Assembly: GCF_002917885.1 (NCBI RefSeq)
Contig: NZ_PQNY01000007.1
Span: 1 to 64,000, forward strand
Reading direction: 5' to 3'
DNA from: Flavobacterium croceum DSM 17960
Lineage (GTDB): Bacteria > Bacteroidota > Bacteroidia > Flavobacteriales > Flavobacteriaceae
DNA: 64,000 nucleotides
Below, in pieces: positions 35,668 to 42,970 of the stretch (its first letter is position 1; each line of letters starts with the position of its first letter). A program made the position numbers and the translations under genes. The notes beneath the pieces are model-generated. The model was not told the DNA's origin and made no database searches. It was given only the letters and a program-made list of their open reading frames with translations.

Positions 35668-36879
35668 TTAATTTTCTCTGATTTCTGTAAAAGGGTCAAT
35701 ACTGAATAACGATTGACTTACTATTTTCCCTGTTAAATCATAGTGTTTCAAATTACCACCAAATATTCCTTCGCACTTTATTTTTCCATTTTCGAAGTAT
35801 GAAACAAATTTTTTGTTTACTAGATATTCTTTTGAACCACTATAAACAATTTTGTCAGCGTTACCATTAGCAAAATAGGTTTTTGTTTGTTTGTTACAAA
35901 CACCATTATTTTGATTGCAATTAACAATTCTACTTGAACTACCTCCGCCAATAATTAAATCAACATTATTCTCATAAATTTCAATTTTTTTTGGTTTAGA
36001 ATTCGAATAATACTCTGAGATTTTTACTTGCAGAATGTTTGAAAAATCATAATGATACGCTAAATATCTAATTTTAGTTGTTTTGTCAATCTTATGAATT
36101 TCCCAAATTTTATTAGGTTTCCCCATGTCATAACTGCCTTTTTTAACCAGAGTGTTACTGCTATATTCAAAATAATCACCATTAACAATGCCATTTGAGT
36201 AGTAATATAATTGTTCTATTTCACCGTCTACAGTTGTTTTACAAACTCCATTTTTACAACCATTTTCATAATTCGTTTCTCTTTTTTTATTCCGAAAATA
36301 ATCAAACCATAACCCGTTTGGTTTACCGTTCAAAAAAACATGACTGTACCACTTTATTCCATTGTGCTCCTCGTACCATTCTCCGTTTGGAATTCCATTC
36401 CGAAATTCTTGATGAACATGACGGGTTTTATTTTGAATTGTTTCTGTTTCATCCCAAGCACCCTCTGCTAAACCATTTCTAAAATTGCCAGTTATTGTTT
36501 TATTAGAACTAGTGTATTTCCATTTACCATTAGGAATATTATTGGTGGTTTCACACAAGAATACATCTGGATTTGAGTTTACTTCAACCCAATTCACATT
36601 TTCCCAAGATACGTTTTCGGTAGTTTCTAAGTTCATTGAAGGTATTACCCAAAGTACTTCTAAATTGTTTTTTACCCATTTTAAATCCTTGTTTTTTTCA
36701 CTATCAAACTGATAGCGTTCATTAACTTCATAGGTCAAATAATAATTGTTTTTATTGATTGAATTCGGTGTTAATTTAAAGACTGAATCTACAACGGATT
36801 CGTTGTCTTGGGAAAATCCCAAAAAACCAATTATCAATGAGATACCAGTCAATGTGTTTTTGAGTATATTTTTTATCAT
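35668..36879 (-). CDS. secreted MORN-repeat-like protein, 403 residues
   Basis: A signal peptide ends near FLGFSQ (about residue 23). From about 110 to 260 there are repeated units of the type NGxxNGxWxxY, for example FRNGLAEGAW, FRNGIPNGEW, FLNGKPNGLWFDY and NGIVNGDYFEY, which match MORN/YwqK-type beta-hairpin repeats. These occur in many Bacteroidota exported proteins, some annotated as toxin-antitoxin YwqK-like; the label does not establish a toxin role. Same operon as the lipoprotein that follows 3 bp later. Function unknown. Confidence 0.8.
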   Translation of the reverse strand: MIKNILKNTLTGISLIIGFLGFSQDNESVVDSVFKLTPNSINKNNYYLTYEVNERYQFDSEKNKDLKWVKNNLEVLWVIPSMNLETTENVSWENVNWVEVNSNPDVFLCETTNNIPNGKWKYTSSNKTITGNFRNGLAEGAWDETETIQNKTRHVHQEFRNGIPNGEWYEEHNGIKWYSHVFLNGKPNGLWFDYFRNKKRETNYENGCKNGVCKTTVDGEIEQLYYYSNGIVNGDYFEYSSNTLVKKGSYDMGKPNKIWEIHKIDKTTKIRYLAYHYDFSNILQVKISEYYSNSKPKKIEIYENNVDLIIGGGSSSRIVNCNQNNGVCNKQTKTYFANGNADKIVYSGSKEYLVNKKFVSYFENGKIKCEGIFGGNLKHYDLTGKIVSQSLFSIDPFTEIREN

Positions 36880-36895
36880 TTATTAATACTTTTAA

Positions 36896-37003
36896 TTACT
36901 TACTTAACCTATCATAAACCTTCTTCAACATATATCCCTTCACCACATCGCCAAATTCCTTGTCATCCATCATTTTGGTGAAAACATCTTGGTACTGCTC
37001 CAT
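36896..37003 (-). CDS. 35-residue ORF after the XRE gene, possibly a truncated larger protein
   Basis: ATG at 37003 to TAA at 36896-36898, starting 3 bp after the stop of the XRE gene. The product reads MEQYQDVFTKMMDDKEFGD and ends YMLKKVYDRLSK. It reminds me of the extreme C-terminus of type I restriction R subunits (pattern DxEF-x7-KxVY), so it could be a remnant left by deletion, or simply a small helical partner of the XRE protein. Recognition is weak. Confidence 0.45.
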   Translation of the reverse strand: MEQYQDVFTKMMDDKEFGDVVKGYMLKKVYDRLSK

Positions 37004-37006
37004 GCG

Positions 37007-37189
37007 CTAATTCAATAATTCCTTAGCATTCACGTTAAGCAGTTTAGCGATTTTGTAGAGCAACTCAATACTCGGTTGTCGTTTATTGGTCACGTAACCG
37101 TTAACCATATTGTAAGACTTTCCGAGCTTTTCAGCCAACCAAACTTGCTTGATTCCTTTCTCTTTCAGAACTTCTTTTATCCGATTCAT
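37007..37189 (-). CDS. XRE family helix-turn-helix regulator, 60 residues
   Basis: 60 residues from MNRIKEVLKEKGIKQVWLAE; a start 7 codons upstream is less likely. The whole protein is a Cro/CI-type HTH: KQVWLAEKLGKSYNMVNGYV is the helix-turn-helix and the LLYKIAKLLNVNAKELL tail is standard. It should bind DNA as a dimer. A perfect inverted repeat (37219-37243) 30 bases upstream is a likely autoregulatory operator. It may control the element's genes. Confidence 0.85.
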   Translation of the reverse strand: MNRIKEVLKEKGIKQVWLAEKLGKSYNMVNGYVTNKRQPSIELLYKIAKLLNVNAKELLN

Positions 37190-37218
37190 GCTCGTGAAAT
37201 TTTGACACAAGGTAGGAA

Positions 37219-37243
37219 AAATATCTTAATTTATGAGATATTT
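37219..37243 (-). promoter_or_regulatory. Operator-like inverted repeat upstream of the XRE gene
   Basis: AAATATCT (37219-37226) and AGATATTT (37236-37243) form a perfect 8-bp inverted repeat with a 9-base spacer, 30 bases before the XRE start codon. Spacing of about 17 bases between half-site centres suits a Cro/CI-type dimer. Confidence 0.55.
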
Positions 37244-37313
37244 ATTTTTCAGCTCCAAAATCTGGGCGAGTGATTGAAACCCTTGATAAGAAAGGTTTTT
37301 GATTGATTGTCAG

Positions 37314-37642
37314 ACACGTATTTGCTATAAGGGTCACATAGTTGATACGTGTTCGTCACGGATAAATTAGTACGTATTCCATCTGGAATTAGTACTTGTA
37401 CTAATTTTTTTGGTCAAATTTTTCCCAGAAAATTTTTAATCGAATACCATCAAGTGGCGCAATGAGTATCCATACGGGGGGAGGGAGGTTAGGGCGGTAA
37501 CGGAGCGAGGGGTGACCGTGGGGAGTGGTTATACCCCAGCACTTGACTTTTTTTTAAAATTCGTTATACTTATAAATACGGACAGTAAAGTCCCCAAATC
37601 CCACCATCCTTCTGGTCGCTCCAGAAGGTTGAGGCTGGTGGT
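37314..37642. other. Structured intergenic region, candidate origin or control region of the element
   Basis: A gap of about 500 bases without a gene contains: ACACGTAT (37314-37321) inverted as ATACGTGT (37345-37352); AATTAGTAC at 37365-37373 and again at 37387-37395, the second copy joined to GTACTAATT (37398-37406) as a near-perfect palindrome; a strongly G-rich plus-strand tract (about 37474-37530); and a nested stem in which CCACCA (37601-37606) pairs with TGGTGG (37636-37641) outside CCTTCTGG (37608-37615) pairing with CCAGAAGG (37621-37628). Repeats of this kind next to a polymerase-like gene suggest an origin or nicking site; this is inference. Confidence 0.5.
37543..37570 (+). promoter_or_regulatory. 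Sigma70-like promoter before the polymerase-like gene
   Basis: TTGACT (37543-37548) and TATACT (37565-37570) with a 16-base spacer look like a classical -35/-10 promoter, unlike the TAnnTTTG type used elsewhere in this window. It faces the polymerase-like gene and would give a leader of about 110 bases containing the nested hairpin. Confidence 0.4.
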
Positions 37643-37688
37643 CAAACATTGCCTTAAACAATAACGAAAGCCTCAATAGTTATGAGAA

Positions 37689-39371
37689 TTGAAAAGAAAA
37701 ACAGCTGGGCAAAAGCGACCAAAGATTACACGTACCTCCTATGTTTCACTACCAAAAGAATTGGTTAGTGATATCACACAATTACCACTCACGAAAACCC
37801 AAATCTCCCATTCCATCAAATTTGTTGGAATCCTCTACCGTGATTCAATTGAAGAACATTGGGATGCAACCCAACCAACACCCAAACCACAAGCCTATCT
37901 AACGAAAACCTTTGATGACAAATATTACCAATGGTTGAATGTTCTCATTGATACAGGTATTGTGATTCGTTCTGGAACTCCATCTCAAATGAATCATCTC
38001 TGTTATCAATATGTGGTTAATCCTAAGTATCATTCTAGTTTAGTATATCCTATAAGTAAAAAGTCATTCAATGTACTATGTAAGGAAAAATCTCCAGAAC
38101 CCTTATTGACATTGGGATATAAGGATATTATTAAGAATGAGGATTTGGTTGATTTGACCTATTACAATTGGTTTAAAAAGGATTTTGAAACATTGACCAT
38201 CGACTATGATTTGTTACAAGAAATTGCAATAAACCTTATCAACAACATCACAATTGATGAATTTATTGTTGACAGGGAGGTGTTGCCACATAGCGTAAAA
38301 TTGAAGGGTGCTAACGGACGAGAAATATACCGAAACACTGAAAAACTAATTGCTAGTTTGAGTGAAGGTCAGTGCCTTGTCAAAGACAAAAGTTGTTTCA
38401 AAGTTGTTGTACCAGAAACTTTTCTGGCAGAGAAAAAAGCAACAATGCTTTTGTATTATACCAATAGCATAGAAAGATTGCGCAACAATTGTTTGAGCGT
38501 TAAGCGCAATACCACCAATAACAGATTGGATTCAAACTTCACTAACATGGTGTCAGAACTGGTTGACGAGATTTGCAGACAGAATAATTTGGTTCAAATT
38601 GACCTCTCGAACTCACAGTTTGCTTTACTAACAAATCTGCTTGAAAAGCATCTTGAAACGTACGATTTCAAGCTGTTTAAGCAACTAACATCAGTGGGTC
38701 AGCTATATGCTTACATAGCCAAAGAAATAGGTCTTAAAAACATTAAAAACGGAAAACAATTGTTGTTTGAAGTCTTGTTCAGTAGTCATAGAAACAATTC
38801 AACTTTCAAGAAAAAAATCAAAGAATTGTTCCCAAGTGTGGTTGGTTGGATTGACCAATATAAGAAGGAGCATGGTGATGCAAAGTTTTCAGTGATGCTC
38901 CAGCTTACAGAATCCGAACTGTTTGTGGATAGGATTTTGAAGCGCATTAAAAAAGCTAAAATGCTGTGTTTTTCGAAACACGATTCCATGATTGTGAGAA
39001 GCGAAGACCTTGACCAAGCTGTTCAAATCATGCAAGAAGAATTCGCCAAGGACGGATTGTTGTACCGACTTAAAGTGACATCACCCGAAATGGAATACTT
39101 TATCCAATCGGGTGACGGTAATGTGAACACAGAACAAGCTGACGAACAAAAGGAACTACTTAGAACAAGTTATTCGGGATATTTCACGTACATGTCGCCA
39201 ACCTATACATTAACTCCAGCGCAGTTCCATGAGCTTACTGATAGAAAGTTTTTGGGTACTTTACCGATAACCGAGATTCTGGTTAAGGTTCAGTACTATG
39301 ACAAAAACGGTTTCAACTATTTTTGGAGCGATTTACAAAGCTTTCACACCAATTATAATAAAACATATTAG
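37689..39371 (+). CDS. family-A DNA polymerase palm-like protein of the mobile element
   Basis: 560 residues from a TTG start; TGA at 37683-37685 closes the frame upstream and the first in-frame ATG is about 100 codons later. Seen in order: RLDSNFTNM (R279, resembling the segment before motif A), motif A-like QIDLSNSQ with D305, a GQLYAYIAKEIG helix like the DIHxxTA helix, O-helix spacing K356-x3-F360-x3-F364, FPSVVGWI, LQLTESE (Q405) and motif C-like SKHDSMIV (H431, D432). Both catalytic aspartates are thus kept, but the motif A glutamate is Gln. No 3'-5' exonuclease domain is evident. I infer a divergent polymerase or a replication protein derived from one, serving element replication. Confidence 0.65.
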   Translation: MKRKTAGQKRPKITRTSYVSLPKELVSDITQLPLTKTQISHSIKFVGILYRDSIEEHWDATQPTPKPQAYLTKTFDDKYYQWLNVLIDTGIVIRSGTPSQMNHLCYQYVVNPKYHSSLVYPISKKSFNVLCKEKSPEPLLTLGYKDIIKNEDLVDLTYYNWFKKDFETLTIDYDLLQEIAINLINNITIDEFIVDREVLPHSVKLKGANGREIYRNTEKLIASLSEGQCLVKDKSCFKVVVPETFLAEKKATMLLYYTNSIERLRNNCLSVKRNTTNNRLDSNFTNMVSELVDEICRQNNLVQIDLSNSQFALLTNLLEKHLETYDFKLFKQLTSVGQLYAYIAKEIGLKNIKNGKQLLFEVLFSSHRNNSTFKKKIKELFPSVVGWIDQYKKEHGDAKFSVMLQLTESELFVDRILKRIKKAKMLCFSKHDSMIVRSEDLDQAVQIMQEEFAKDGLLYRLKVTSPEMEYFIQSGDGNVNTEQADEQKELLRTSYSGYFTYMSPTYTLTPAQFHELTDRKFLGTLPITEILVKVQYYDKNGFNYFWSDLQSFHTNYNKTY

Positions 39372-39458
39372 GATTTTTCGAATTGCGGTTAAATGCCTGT
39401 AAACGTTGGCTAAGTGTTCTAGGTCATTGATTAAGCGGTTCGACAAAACGACCTTTGT

Positions 39459-39464
39459 GGGTAC
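39459..39464. other. Proposed right attachment junction (attR core)
   Basis: GGGTAC identical to the left core. To its right lies the terminator hairpin that would directly follow tRNA-Leu in an empty chromosome. Joining the inner arms gives a site with the partial dyad GACA-N6-CC ... GG-N6-TGTC centred on the core, as expected for attP. Confidence 0.5.
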
Positions 39465-39466
39465 AA

Positions 39467-39495
39467 AAAAAGGCAACCTTTTGGGTTGCCTTTTT
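39467..39495. terminator. Bidirectional terminator of the glucan operon
   Basis: AAAAAGGCAACC pairs with GGTTGCCTTTTT around a TTTTG loop. With A-run and T-run on opposite sides it works both ways: for the minus-strand glucan operon now, and for tRNA-Leu before the element inserted. Confidence 0.88.
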
Positions 39496-39511
39496 ACTTG
39501 GTTCTTTTTTA

Positions 39512-41077
39512 CTATTTGACAATAAGTTTAGAAACTTTACTTAAGCCACTGTTATTTATTGCTTTAACCATATAAACACCTGCATTTAAACCTGATGTTT
39601 GAATGATATTACCATTATCTTTAGAAACTAATTGTCCGTTAATGTTATAGATTTCTACAGAAGCTGTATCTTCAGAAATTACCACTTGTTGCCCTGAACT
39701 TACTGGATTTGGATACATTTTTAATGTTGCGTTACTAAAGCTATTTGTTGATAGTGGAGTACCTTTATACAAATATAAATTATCAAAATACACTACACCT
39801 AAATTTGAGGTAATTACAAACTGCGCTATATCGTTTCTGTTTGTGTTATTAGACCATGAACTTAATGGTACATCTATAGATAACCATTGCCCAGAAACCA
39901 ATGCTGGCGTTGTACCTGTATTTAACGGAAGTTCTAAAGCCGAAACCTCTCCTGAGGTTCCTCCCCATTGTGAAAATTTAAGATTGAATACTTTTCCTAC
40001 TAAATCGGCAGTATCTGTCCATATATCCATATGGAAATGTGTAAATGTTGATGCGTCTATATGATGACCAGCGCCACTAAAATCAATTCCAATAAAGTTA
40101 GTAAATGTAATTTTTTTAGTATCATTCCCAGCTACTTGAAGATCTGATATATTAGAATCATCCCAAGGAGCAGACCATGCATCAATTGGAATATTTGTAT
40201 AAACATTACTAAACAAAGAGATTACATCTGTTGCATTGCGTGCAGGCGGATTTGGTGCTGCAACCCCTGGTCCATCAAAAATATAATTTACAGTATACGT
40301 TTTTGTAGCTGTTGCATTTTGTGAAGTTACCACTACAGTAGCACTACCTGGTATAGATGTTGCTTGTGTAATTACTTTTGTTGCTGAAGCATTTGTTGTT
40401 GTAGCAGTAGTAATTTGTGGTACTGTAGTTGTACCCTGAGGCACACTAAATGTATAGGTTGTTGTAGACGGACTAAATCCTGTTACTGTAGTTCCGTTTA
40501 CTTTTAAATCACTTAATGTTGCATCTGAAGCTGGATTAACAGCTGTTTTCCAAAAATAGATGTTGTCTAGGTAAATTGTTGAGGGTGTTGTACCTCCTTG
40601 TCCATCAAATTTCATTTGAAATACAGAGTCCCAAGTCATTCCTGTAAAAGCAGATTTTGGTAAATCTACACTACTCCAACCTCCATTTACTAAAGGTACA
40701 TTTACTAAAAACTCTGATGCTCCACTACCATTATTAATAGGAGAAACCTTAACATTAGTAGCTGTAGATGTCCAAATATCAATATGTAAATATTCCATAG
40801 CAGCCACATTGGTTGTAGCTACATCTGTGCCTTGATAGTTAAAATTTGAGTATACCATAATGGTATTTCCAGAGCCAGCAACTGCTTCAAAAGCTGTATT
40901 TACCGTGCCAGATTGCCCCCAACCTGGATTGTAATTGGTAGCAATATTGGTATACGCATTACTATATACCGAAATTACATTGGCCGCAAGTTGAGACGGC
41001 GTTGGCGCATTGGTAGTAGGTTGCGAAAAACCTAATACAGTTGCAAAGAGCAACATAATTTGTGTAATTTTTTTCAT
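39512..41077 (-). CDS. T9SS-secreted multimodular glucan-binding protein
   Basis: 521 residues. A signal peptide ends near LGFSQP (about 19). Two copies of a module starting VISVYSNAYTNI / VISLFSNVYTNI (about 34-182 and 284-436) flank a cadherin-like beta-sandwich (SDATLSDLKVNGTTV, about 183-268). The C-terminus, from LKMYPNPV, is a type A T9SS sorting domain. The module also occurs in the glucan-binding lipoprotein of the same operon (50198-52054) and ends YLDNIYFWK or YFDNLYLYK. No catalytic residues are evident. It is likely released or surface-bound and binds beta-glucan. Last gene of the operon, 18 bp after GH17. Confidence 0.82.
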   Translation of the reverse strand: MKKITQIMLLFATVLGFSQPTTNAPTPSQLAANVISVYSNAYTNIATNYNPGWGQSGTVNTAFEAVAGSGNTIMVYSNFNYQGTDVATTNVAAMEYLHIDIWTSTATNVKVSPINNGSGASEFLVNVPLVNGGWSSVDLPKSAFTGMTWDSVFQMKFDGQGGTTPSTIYLDNIYFWKTAVNPASDATLSDLKVNGTTVTGFSPSTTTYTFSVPQGTTTVPQITTATTTNASATKVITQATSIPGSATVVVTSQNATATKTYTVNYIFDGPGVAAPNPPARNATDVISLFSNVYTNIPIDAWSAPWDDSNISDLQVAGNDTKKITFTNFIGIDFSGAGHHIDASTFTHFHMDIWTDTADLVGKVFNLKFSQWGGTSGEVSALELPLNTGTTPALVSGQWLSIDVPLSSWSNNTNRNDIAQFVITSNLGVVYFDNLYLYKGTPLSTNSFSNATLKMYPNPVSSGQQVVISEDTASVEIYNINGQLVSKDNGNIIQTSGLNAGVYMVKAINNSGLSKVSKLIVK

Positions 41078-41095
41078 TGTATTAAAATTATTAAG

Positions 41096-42043
41096 TTAAA
41101 CATTTATTTTTTGTGTAATTGTTTCGTTTTGCATTACTAATTTTGGTGTTCTATCTATTTTGAACAAACCCCAATGTTTTTCTGGCTCTAGGGGTTCTGG
41201 AGAACCTTTCCAATTTTCATCAAAAGCTTCAAAGAAAAAGGTTAAAATCTTTTCTTGAGTACTCCAAGTTATTAAGTCGTTGTAATATATTTTTTGATTT
41301 TCCTCACTCACATTTTCTGGGTGTATCCCTTTTCCATTAGAATTTGTTGCCCAACCTGCTTCGGTAATTACCACAGGAATATTAGGATATGTATTGGCTA
41401 CAGCATAATAATTTTGTTTTGTATACTCTAGCGATTCGTGTATGTGCTTATATTCCCAAACAGGATAAGTATGTATGGAAATAAAATCTACAACTTCTGT
41501 CAAAGGCTTGAGTTTGGTAAGCCAAGGAACATAGTTTTCACAAAATGTAACAGGCTGTTTGGTATTTTGTTTCACCATTTTTACAAACTCTACTACTCTA
41601 TCTACAGGCACATAGTGGTCTGTCCAGTCTACACAAGCTTCATTTCCTACTGATGTAGAAAAAATAATATCTGAATATGTATTTGCCCAATTGATAAGCT
41701 TTTCTATTTGGTTTTGGTTTTTAATTCTATTTTCTTGCAATTCTTCTTCAGAATATATACCTCCTCCCCAAGGACAACCAAAATTATTCATCTCGGCAAC
41801 GATATAAGAACCGAGCATAATTTTAAAATCAAAATTTTCTTTCTGTATAACTTCTAATACGGTTTGAGCGTGTTTATCACAATCGTATAATCTTAAATAC
41901 TTCCAACTACTACTTAAAATTTCTAAGTCTTCTTTTATTTCATGATAATTTGGATATACTCCTCCCGGCTGCTGACCTTCTCGAAATCCAGAATAACATA
42001 TAGCATTGGCTGCGGGTATATTCAATGTATTAAATACGTTCAT
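41096..42043 (-). CDS. glycoside hydrolase family 17 protein (first)
   Basis: 315 residues forming one TIM barrel. GH17 catalytic residues are visible: acid/base E135 in SVGNEA and nucleophile E228 in VVITEAGWAT. GH17 enzymes act on beta-1,3-glucans. No signal peptide is seen at the N-terminus (MNVFNTLNIPAANAICYSGF), so it should be cytoplasmic unless exported another way. It starts 2 bp after the stop of the second GH17 gene, so the pair is cotranscribed and probably translationally coupled. With the cytoplasmic phosphorylase it likely trims or remodels imported oligoglucans. Confidence 0.9.
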   Translation of the reverse strand: MNVFNTLNIPAANAICYSGFREGQQPGGVYPNYHEIKEDLEILSSSWKYLRLYDCDKHAQTVLEVIQKENFDFKIMLGSYIVAEMNNFGCPWGGGIYSEEELQENRIKNQNQIEKLINWANTYSDIIFSTSVGNEACVDWTDHYVPVDRVVEFVKMVKQNTKQPVTFCENYVPWLTKLKPLTEVVDFISIHTYPVWEYKHIHESLEYTKQNYYAVANTYPNIPVVITEAGWATNSNGKGIHPENVSEENQKIYYNDLITWSTQEKILTFFFEAFDENWKGSPEPLEPEKHWGLFKIDRTPKLVMQNETITQKINV

Positions 42044-42045
42044 TA

Positions 42046-42951
42046 TTAATATTTTAATTGCTCATTTTTATCCCATATACCCCAATATGCGCCTACCTCT
42101 CCTTCTGCGCCTACTTTCCAAGACTCATCAAATGATGAAAAATAAAATACATCAACATTATCTTGTTGTGACCAAAGTTGAGTTTGAATAAAATATTGTA
42201 AAGCATTTGTTTTGCTCGGAATAGCTTCTTTTAAATTCTCTCCTTGACTAGGCCAGCCTGTTTCTGTAATAATTACTTGTTTTCCGTTGGCTACAGCTTT
42301 GGTTTGATAATACATTTGTTTCATGTGTTGTATAGCATATTGATAAGGTGTGCCTTCCCAATAAGGATAACAATTACACAAAATGACATCGCAAAGAGCT
42401 GTTATATTTGGCCGTAGAGAAAATTCGTAGTACGCATCTACATAACCAACAGGTATATTGGGTAATGCGTTTTTTACATATTGAATACATTCTATTAACT
42501 CTTGTTCTGTCAAGTCTTTTCTATATAATACTTCGTTTCCTACAGCAGCAATATCTACATATCCTTTTTTTGCCAAATCGATAAGTGCATCGAGCTCTAC
42601 TTTATTCTTTTCTTTATCGTTGCCTAACCAAGCTCCCACCAATGTTTTAATCCCTTCTTTTTTTGCCAGTTTGGGTATTAGTTCATTTCCTTGGGTACAT
42701 GAAAAAGAACGAATCCATTGGGCATGGGGTTTTATTATATTTATTCTTCTTACAATTTGCTCTTGGGTAACTACATCGCCTGGTTTTTGCCCTTCTTCAT
42801 ATAAGCTAAAACAAAATCCGTGAACACCATTTTTTAAGATTTCTTGAAATAAAGTTCCGCATTCTAATTCTGGTATTTCAAACAAATCTTGTGAGAAATC
42901 ATCATGAGAAATGGCAAATTTTTTGAAATATGATTCTAATCTAAAAGACAT
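42046..42951 (-). CDS. glycoside hydrolase family 17 protein (second)
   Basis: 301 residues. Catalytic E140 in AAVGNEVLYR and E230 in VIITETGWPSQGE mark GH17. Like its neighbour it lacks a signal peptide. It has an extra N-terminal segment of about 35 residues before the barrel. The two GH17 proteins are clearly different in sequence and not a recent duplication, so they probably have different specificities (for example endo-hydrolase against exo- or transglycosylase). Located 19 bp after the symporter gene. Confidence 0.9.
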   Translation of the reverse strand: MSFRLESYFKKFAISHDDFSQDLFEIPELECGTLFQEILKNGVHGFCFSLYEEGQKPGDVVTQEQIVRRINIIKPHAQWIRSFSCTQGNELIPKLAKKEGIKTLVGAWLGNDKEKNKVELDALIDLAKKGYVDIAAVGNEVLYRKDLTEQELIECIQYVKNALPNIPVGYVDAYYEFSLRPNITALCDVILCNCYPYWEGTPYQYAIQHMKQMYYQTKAVANGKQVIITETGWPSQGENLKEAIPSKTNALQYFIQTQLWSQQDNVDVFYFSSFDESWKVGAEGEVGAYWGIWDKNEQLKY

Positions 42952-42970
42952 TTGTACTGCTTATTTTTAA

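Larger units (their letters stand above)
31041..39464. mobile_element. Serine-recombinase integrated element of about 8.4 kb at tRNA-Leu
   Basis: The element starts in the last bases of tRNA-Leu and ends just before the terminator of the glucan operon. Both ends carry GGGTAC (31041-31046 and 39459-39464). Contents, left to right: large serine recombinase, 51-codon gene overlapping its start, leader, two tiny overlapping genes, a 100-residue protein, a small serine recombinase, a 133-residue protein, two secreted cargo proteins, a 35-codon ORF, an XRE regulator, a structured intergenic region and a polymerase-like gene. No relaxase, conjugation genes, capsid genes or tyrosine integrase are visible. 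Ends are inferred from the short repeat, the position of the recombinase, and reconstruction of the empty site. Confidence 0.75.

Noticed and set aside
37474..37530. G-quadruplex motif in the G-rich tract
   Set aside because: Only three close G-runs are present; the fourth is too far away for a standard intramolecular quadruplex. Kept only as an odd base-composition tract.
31049..39371. Prophage or conjugative element
   Set aside because: No capsid, tail, terminase, relaxase or type IV secretion genes are visible; the element is better described as a serine-recombinase integrative element of unknown transfer mode.
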